A DNA stretch of 64,000 bases from Lunularia cruciata (taxonomy: Eukaryota > Streptophyta > Marchantiopsida > Lunulariales > Lunulariaceae), in contig OX419755.1 in the NCBI GenBank assembly GCA_948567375.1, positions 41,235,001 through 41,299,000 on the forward strand. The letters are read 5' to 3'. This document shows, piece after piece, positions 57,101 to 64,000 of the stretch. Position 1 is the stretch's first letter. Each line of letters begins with the position of its first letter. The position numbers and the translations under genes are program-made. The notes under the pieces are model-generated. The model saw nothing but the letters and a program-made list of their open reading frames with translations. It had not been told where the DNA came from and made no database searches.

Positions 57101-57880
57101 TCCCAACGTCTTTTTCCTCTTGAGATTCTCCAAACTAAAACACACCCGTCTTTCCACTCGCTTTTATCTTTATTCATCAGAGTCCTCAAACATGATAAGA
57201 TTATAACACAGTGACTAATCACATATATACATATATAATTCACATGACAATATCTTTTCCGTCGAATCTAACATACAACCTACCACATCGAATCTAACAT
57301 ACAACCTACCACATCGACGTGAAATAAATTATAATGAGTCATTTTTTTAAGATCTACACAAACCACAACACAACACCACACCGGACCAATTTAGTCAACT
57401 ATTCATAATAATCTATATAAAAATACACAAAACTTCATAAAACTATTTCTGAAAACCCCTAATGGTTTTCTCTTAATTCGGCTTTGTCTATCCTTATCGA
57501 TGTTAATTCGCCTTTGTGGGTTTATGGTATTTTGACCAATCTCCTGCCTCTAATTCCTCGACCACTAGCTATTGTTCGTTCAATGTCCAAGTATTCCCTA
57601 CTACAAAGAACCCGGTGTCACTCTTGGTGCTGACGACCCATTTTGGAAGTGCTACAATTCAAAATCCCTTCTACGCGGCAGCCATGCAGTCTAATTAAAG
57701 GGTCAATGTTTCTGCCAATTGGGGTGAGAGGAAGGACCCAAGTGGCAGAAGAACTTTGATGTACGCGGTTCCCAATCATGGAGGCTCGTAGTCGAGGAAG
57801 GACAAAGGAAGATTAACTAGCTACCTACTTGGTATCGAGGAAGAAGAACGTGTAATTGAAGTGAATTGAAGAAACTTACA
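57101..57880 (+). promoter_or_regulatory. Presumed promoter and 5' UTR region of the GalT-like gene
   Basis: Non-coding sequence before the ATG at 57881. A direct repeat of atcgaatctaacatacaacctaccac occurs at about 57263-57313. No clear TATA box was assigned. The small ORF at 57516-57698 has no recognised features. Confidence 0.35.
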
Positions 57881-59670
57881 ATGTCTGAGCTGAGAAAGGA
57901 TCTGGTTGCGGAAAGATGGGTTATCATATCTCCGCGGAGGGGGAAGAGACCACACCAGTTCAAGAACGAGACGAAGAGGCCCTTGTTACCTGCTGGACCA
58001 TGCGCATTCTGCTGCGGTCACGAACATGAAACAGGCCCGGAAACTCTTGCATTTCGAGACGCAGACAAGACAGATGGACCCTGCTGGACGGTGCGAGTTG
58101 TGGAGAACATGTACCCGGCTGTTTCTGCCGATTTGGAAACCGAGGAGTCTACCACTAGTAACGGTAGTGGTACATGTGAAGGGGTTAAAATCGGAGGTTT
58201 TGGGTCGCATGAGGTGGTGATCGAAACTCCTGAACATGACAAGACATTTGCTCAGCTTCCTGTGTCCCAAATTCAAGAGATCTTCAAGGCTTATCAGTGC
58301 CGTGTGCAACATCTCCGATTCGACAAGCGGTTCAAGTTTGTTCAGGTCCTTCCCCAACACCTTCTTGTCTGCCTGGGGAACTGTGATCCTAATTTCGTTC
58401 TGCTCAAAGATTTAATTTGTCTTTTGGGTTTGTATAGTCTTCATTCATGATCAGTTACGTTCTTCATTGTTACCATTTTCTACTACAAGTATCTGTCTTT
58501 TGAGTTTTTATTTTCTTCATTGAAGATCAGTTAAAGTTCTTGATCGTACACTTGCCATTTACTATTACAAGTTTGCTTTGGGGAGCAGCGCTGATGATTG
58601 TTAGCGTGTACTTCTCTGACGTCTTCAATTTCTGTCTCTTGAATTTGCATAGTCTTCGTCCATGATCTGTTATTGTTCTTCACTCTTGCCTTATAGAAGT
58701 ACAATTATCCGTCATTTAAGTTCTAATTTCTTCATTCACAACCAATACTTGCCATGGGCTAGGAAAAGTTTTCTATGAGGAGGGGCAGCGCTGATGATTT
58801 GTGTGCATACTATGATGGCCTGACCAGATCTTCAAAAATCACGGAAATGCAGCGGGTGCTTCTATGTCTCATTCACACAGTCAAATAATTGCTTTGCCCA
58901 TCATCGCCCGGGCTATGGAAGAAGACCTTGCTGGGAAAAAAAATTACTATGAGAAACATTCCCACCAGTGCGTTCTCTGCAATGTTATCCACCAGAGTAC
59001 TGTTGTGGACAAACTGCGCTTGGTTGATGAGAGACCAGACTTTGTTACATATTGTCCCTATGCTCCTCGCTTCCCGTACGAGACTTGGATTCTCCCCCGG
59101 AATCACAACTGCAACTTCGATGTGGTTTCTCATGACGAGGTACTATTCTTCAGCTCTAAAATATTTGTCCAATTTGGCATGGATATCCAGGGTTGTTAGA
59201 ATGTGCAGGGGTAGAAGAAAATCTAACCCTTATCACAACATCGTAGTAGATAAACGTGGATTTACTTTGACTACCTTTGTAAAGAACTTGTAGGTTGTGC
59301 ATCCTATCCCTGAACTTAATTGATCCAAGAGACTTTTACATTAGTCAACCTGCAATTGTTGATTCTGATTGTTGGATTTCAACTGATGACCTGTTGTGGC
59401 GGATTGACTTGACAGTTAAAAGGATTGGCGGACGTTATGAAGACTACACTTCAGAAGATGGATAAGCTTTTCAATTACCCACCATACAATTTCATGTTGC
59501 ACACTGCTCCTCTGCAGGACGGCGATCTCCCTTACTTCCACTGGTACATCCGCATCGTCCCTCATCTTATAACCTTGGCCGGCTTTGAACTTGGTAGTGG
59601 CTGTCACATCAATCCTGTTTCACCTGAAGACGCAGCTCATGCCCTTAGAGACATCAAGCTTGATGATTGA
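57881..59670 (+). CDS. GalT-like nucleotidyltransferase / ADP-glucose phosphorylase, three exons
   Basis: Exons 57881-58345, 58828-59139 and 59416-59670, all joined in phase 0 at GT...AG borders, give 343 residues. The ATG at 57881 (MSELRKDLVAERWVIISPRR) is chosen as the family start. A zinc pair C41/C44 (CAFC), H110 in GSHEVVIETP and the histidine-triad-type catalytic segment SHSHSQ (His170, His172) place it in the galactose-1-phosphate uridylyltransferase superfamily. A second CxxC (203-206) matches the plant homologue characterised as ADP-glucose phosphorylase, which makes ADP and glucose-1-phosphate from ADP-glucose and phosphate. The C-terminus PPYNFMLHTAP...PYFHWYIRIVP is complete. All motifs are intact, so it is probably functional. 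It faces the transporter gene downstream. Confidence 0.92.
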
Positions 59671-60548
59671 TCCATTTTAGTTGCCATGCAGAGTTGCGAC
59701 CATAAGGCTCGCAACTGTCCTTGACCTCTGACACTTGTCCTGTGAAAGGATGTATATACTACTCGCTCTTTATATTGAGAAGTTAGCAAACCGGGTTAAT
59801 TCTCCAGAAAGAATGCTAAATACAATCACATGTAAGGGTCTCGATGAATTTACATTTGACGATCATACGAGGGCACTAAAGGTTATATTTCCCTCAGCAC
59901 AATTTTCATGGGCAATCCTCCCATTTATACGGGATGTTCCCGAAGGAACGTATTTTACTGTAAAGAATTGTCCTGGAATTTCCAATATCAGGCACCACCC
60001 TACCTCAACTCTTTTTTCGGTTCTCATTTTACTTCAGCCCGTACTACGCTTTACTGTATCTGGGAGAACAATTACAATTGCACGTTGAATGTGTAAATAT
60101 CTTTCACTGTAGGTGGAATTAATTGGCCTGAACGGTACTCGTAAATCTTAACCTGTCTGCTGCTTTTCTCTGTCGTCTATACTCCCGAAGTGTACGTAGA
60201 GGAGTTTGTTTCACGAGCACTTTCGCACTCGTGGCGAGCTTGCCACTGGCCCATCTATTTGGTGACTAACGTGGGAACTGCATCCATGTTTTCCGTGCCT
60301 TATAACACCACCATTCTCAGCAGGAAATGCTAGGACGCGCGTATATAAGCTGATGCAAGTGTAGCAAAAATCGAAGCTTGAATAGCATGATCGTAATACA
60401 ATTGTGAAGAATTGAGGTTGAGAATTCAGGTGAGGCAAACGAGTAGACTAGCACATCATAGCAATAACAGTGATTTGCTCTAGTCGGTCTGAGGACGTAC
60501 AGTACAGGGCCGTAATCGGCGAGTTCAGCCAGAGTAAAGAAAATCATA
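59671..60548. other. Intergenic region between convergent genes
   Basis: Holds the 3' ends of the GalT-like gene (+) and the ThrE-like gene (-). Open frames here have no recognised motif. Confidence 0.5.
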
Positions 60549-63397
60549 TCATATCGCAAGGTGCCCATCTTCTTCTGCTTCGTTTTGCTTCAGTTCCTCC
60601 TCGTTAAAAGATGTAGCAAGGGAATGCCTACTGTGAGCAAGCATAGAGCCGAACCCCGCTCCTGAATCTCTGATGACAGTTTTGGACAAGAGAAGGCCAA
60701 TGGTAATTGACAGACATATATTAATCATAGTGAGGACAAATCCTACTCCTGACACAACCTTGTCCTGCATTACAGCCTCTACCCCCTGAACGCCTAGTGC
60801 GCCTGGAAGTAATACTTGAATTCCTGCCGTCGTCATGCTCAAAGGAACGTCCCTCGAGAAGAAAGAGTACACGGTGCCTGCGAAAGTAAAAACATCAGCT
60901 CACAGGGTTTATCGAGGCAATAGTTTCTCCCTTCAGCAGTCCACGTAATATCAAATTTAAATTACTGATGTATCTTGCTTTCTGATCAACCTAACAAAGC
61001 AGTCTGACAAACCTGTGATTCCCATAGCGAATGACGAGAAAACAGCGGACAGTTCCGAACTTCCAAGTTGCGAGCTTGCGAGTTTGTCCACGAGGAGACC
61101 CACACCACCAACAAGAATCATCCCTGGCCACTGCCAAGCTCTTGCTTTCAGCAGCACATTCATTGCCACTCCAAATCCTAGAAACCTGGGGAATCATACA
61201 TACCCGGTACTGACTTTCATTCAGCAGACGATGGAATGGATACGTCCCGTGGGACCCCAAGTGCATAGCACAGTAAAGACAGGAACCATTTCTTCGTCAG
61301 AAGTAACTACTGCCGCTGGAAAGGAAGCACGAGATAACCTTTACCCGTCAAAGATTCAGCGGCTCTCCGATAATCAGTACAAAGCATATATGAAAGATTT
61401 GAGTGGGCTATTGAGTGTTACCATACAACACTCCAACTCTCTGAAAGTCCCGACGGGTTACACTCAGTAAGCAGAACACCATCCTCATCCCACCAAACCA
61501 TTTTCCTTCCAACCACGAGGCCGAACCCTAGCTGTAAGGATGAGATCAAAGCCTGTACAACACGAGAGGTACCAGTAACAGCCGAGTCTTCCAGCATTTC
61601 ACTGATCCCCACGGTCAATTCCTCTCCTGCAAGTAGTGGCACCATAAAAAAATATTCGAAGTACATGGGAAACAACCGCATTCTAGTACCAAAAACTGCT
61701 GGTACCCCAGGGATCAATCTTCAACATTTTAAAGTACTCCAGAAATGGTGGACTTGAAGAGTAGTCAACTAGTATATCGCAATAAGTCTTTTGTCAGTTT
61801 CCCGGCTGCAGTTTCTATGATTTTCTAAAGTAAGATATGGATGGAAGAGATGAACTTCAAACCTGGAAGAAGCCATGTTAGACCTGACACCGCCATAGAG
61901 AGATAACAAAGCCCCAAATTTTCGAAGTACATCGAAAATAAGCGTGCCATGGATGACGTGAAGACAGCTGAGACGAACTCTTGTACCCCTTCTAGAGCAT
62001 GAAACCTTGATGAGGTGAGATTGAGAATGCCAACTCCTAGGCCTAGTGGCAACGAGAATGCTGCACTCCAAAGATTCCCTGAGATCCCACAGTTTCAATA
62101 GCTCCCTGGTCATGCTTCTTCAGGGACCTTGCTATGTTCGAATGCTGAGAAAACATTCGAAAGAATAGTTTCAAGAACAGCATTACTCTACAGAAGAAAC
62201 CAATACATCTTCAAGACTTAAAGCAAGATAAGTTCTCTGATACAAGAGACCATTAGTATGTGTTGTGAAGAAGCGTTAACTCGTGCAGACTTACCATCAT
62301 AAAACAGAAGTACGGACGCAAAAGCACTGATACTGTATCCAAAGAGCTGCCAGCCCGCCCCGAAAGGTGACTCACTGGTTGCAATTTGTCGGAGTTGAGA
62401 ATATGCCTTAGATAGAGAAGTGTTATGCAAGCCAACATTGTTGGCTAGTTCATCCGTCTGTTGCAGCTTGGAAATATCAGGGTCAACGTGTACCTGATAC
62501 CAGTGAGTTTCGTCTCTGAGAAGAAACGTGAAGGACATGCACTGCAATGTAAGCTTGATCTTTACTAGAAGCGTTTCAAATCATTTGTGAAACTTATAAT
62601 TTCATCGACCTGATCCCAGTGACCTCCCTCATTGGAGAGGAAAAGTTAAGAACCTACAATGCAATGTAAGCCCAATATTCCAGGGAAGCAGTTTTGAATC
62701 ATCTCTCAAAACTTTCAAACAGATCCCAGTAAGTTTCCTGTGTAGGAAAAAGCGCTAAGAACGAGCATTGCAATGTGAGCCCAATATTGACTAGGGGCAG
62801 TTTGAATTGTCAGTCGAAACTTACAAGTTTGCAGGTCTTCTGATGAAGTTTACATTGATTGATTTGTGGTCAGTTTAGTTCATTTTCAACTTCTCAAAAG
62901 CAGTTGATATGCCTCTGCCACTGCAAAGAGATAAAACATGGTATAGTTACCTTCAATATACGTACCTAGCTAGGTCACAACCAGGGAAATGGAGAAGAAT
63001 GGCTTTCGGAAACACGCCAATATGAATAGGCACATTCAGTCTTTGTGCAGCCCTCTCCATCAGATATTCTGATCTTGGAGCTGAACCCCCATATGTGACA
63101 AGTCCGATGGCTAAACACCGCAGCAGCCTTCTCTTTAGGTGGTAATCTTCCTCTCCATTAGAATTGTCGCCGTCTTTCGCGGTACTCTCTGTTTTACCAC
63201 ACCCACCCGGAGATATATGAATGTAAACTTTTCTTCTAAGACATCAACCTCTCCACAAGCATTCAAATTAGCCAAAGAGAGATGAAGTGAGAATTACCAT
63301 CTGGTGAATCTCCTCCTGGCGTAACATATTTCGAACCGTCCAGAAGGCCTTGCACCAGGCCATCGACACCATCTTTGTAGAACTTGCTCCGAGCCAT
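60549..63397 (-). CDS. ThrE/Prm10-family membrane transporter, seven exons
   Basis: Minus-strand exons 63298-63397, 62966-63188, 62295-62515, 61863-62078, 61422-61626, 61013-61185 and 60549-60877 have compatible phases and GT...AG borders and give 488 residues. After a 33-residue N-terminal exon comes the ThrE signature TYGGSAPRSEYLMERAA with FPKAILLHFPG. The soluble start is followed by about ten hydrophobic segments, including WLLPGEELTVGISEML and later LLPGALGVQGVEAVM, the paired PG-containing helices of the N-terminal (ThrE) and C-terminal (ThrE_2) halves. KARAWQWPGMILVGG matches the second half. The tail is acidic. Bacterial ThrE exports threonine and serine, yeast Prm10 is a pheromone-regulated membrane protein, and the plant role is unknown. 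Exon limits are my own reconstruction. Confidence 0.87.
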
Positions 63398-64000
63398 GGT
63401 CTCGTCTGTTGTCTTTTGTCATCAGGAACATAGAGGTGAAATTTCCACTCTCGCTACTTTTAACTCATCTCAGATCACACTCCTGTCCTCCCAAGAACTC
63501 TCATGGTCCAGGATACAGTTTTCACCGGTTTAATTGTCTATAGGCCGATTTTGACCGAGACTAGGGCATGCAGTTGACGTGTGAAATAAGCGCACCTCGC
63601 TTATCTCGGGTCGTGGTGCATGGCATAACAACCCTGTTCAAACATGGTTTCCAGAGCAAGTTGTCTGGGCCTGGGTCGGGCAGGATGAGGAAGGTGACAA
63701 GTGGTGAAACAAGTTCATCTATTTGGTGCATGAGTGCAAACTTCCTCACAAGCGCGACAGTTGGCGTGATCCAGGATACTGACTTCCCAGTACAGCAGTA
63801 CGAATGTTGTTTGTGTGTCCGCAGTTTCGACAAGAGATTGGGGCCCATCAGGTAGTTAATATTGACTTTCCTCGGGGAGTTTAATAACAGCAGAGCTAAG
63901 CTAAAGCTAAAGCTTAGGGTAAGCCAAGCTGCTGGGTGCATGTGCAACTTGGAAATGGATTTAGCCATCTGTTGCTAAATTGGGGCTGTTCAGTACAACT
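63398..64000 (-). promoter_or_regulatory. Upstream region of the ThrE-like gene
   Basis: Non-coding sequence before the start codon. Open frames on both strands (for example 63568-63855) have no recognised motif. No specific promoter element was assigned. Confidence 0.35.

Noticed and set aside
59190-59410. A possible additional micro-exon in the GalT-like gene
   Set aside because: Joining 59139 to 59416 gives a phase-consistent protein that aligns to the family without a gap, so no extra exon is needed.
61200-61400. An extra exon in the ThrE-like gene
   Set aside because: Candidate acceptors give stops in the required phase, while direct joining of 61422 to 61185 completes a Trp codon and preserves the family pattern.
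1-64000. CRISPR arrays, rRNA or tRNA genes, bacterial operons
   Set aside because: No regularly spaced repeat-spacer arrays, no rRNA-like segments and no tRNA cloverleaf were seen. Gene structure is spliced and eukaryotic.

Overview
This is a nuclear window from a land plant with a large, repeat-rich genome. Spliced plant-type genes sit at both ends. About 50 kb between them is nested, decaying Ty3/gypsy LTR retrotransposons, some carrying chromodomains and using plant-type initiator-Met or Asp tRNA primer sites. A non-flowering plant (fern, lycophyte, bryophyte or gymnosperm) is my best guess, because of the DNMT3-type methyltransferase in one element family and the ThrE/Prm10-type transporter gene. 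The species cannot be proved from the window.

Layout. 96-224: last exon of an ABCB-type ABC transporter. 1.35-5.0 kb: old family-A retrotransposon relic (A0) ended by a reverse-strand fragment of a family-B LTR. 5.5-8.1 kb: no recognisable gene. 8.1-13.8 kb: element D, a decayed chromovirus whose LTRs carry heat-shock-element arrays. 13.8-16.2 kb: undetermined sequence with a heptad-repeat ORF and a broken NIF/FCP1-like phosphatase. 16.2-26.6 kb: a family-C LTR split by element A1. 27.0-41.4 kb: chromovirus C, with the nearly intact element B (32.85-40.69 kb) inserted exactly at the edge of C's 3' LTR. 41.5-51.4 kb: element A2 on the minus strand. 51.4-57 kb: undetermined DNA with a 140-bp tandem repeat and a family-A leader relic. 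57.9-63.4 kb: two convergent host genes, a GalT-like/ADP-glucose phosphorylase (+) and a ThrE/Prm10-like membrane transporter (-).

The most unusual content is family A (A1, A2 and relic A0). Between protease and reverse transcriptase its Ty3-type polyprotein carries a C5-cytosine DNA methyltransferase resembling DNMT3, and after the integrase it carries a canonical PHD zinc finger where chromoviruses have a chromodomain. Its ends are not ordinary LTRs. A long repeat (L, about 440 bp) and a short one (S, about 107-113 bp) are arranged L - body - S - L - S, the split-direct-repeat layout known from tyrosine-recombinase retrotransposons, although this element has a DDE integrase. Both long copies are inactivated by stops and frameshifts. 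Many of these changes look like C-to-T decay.
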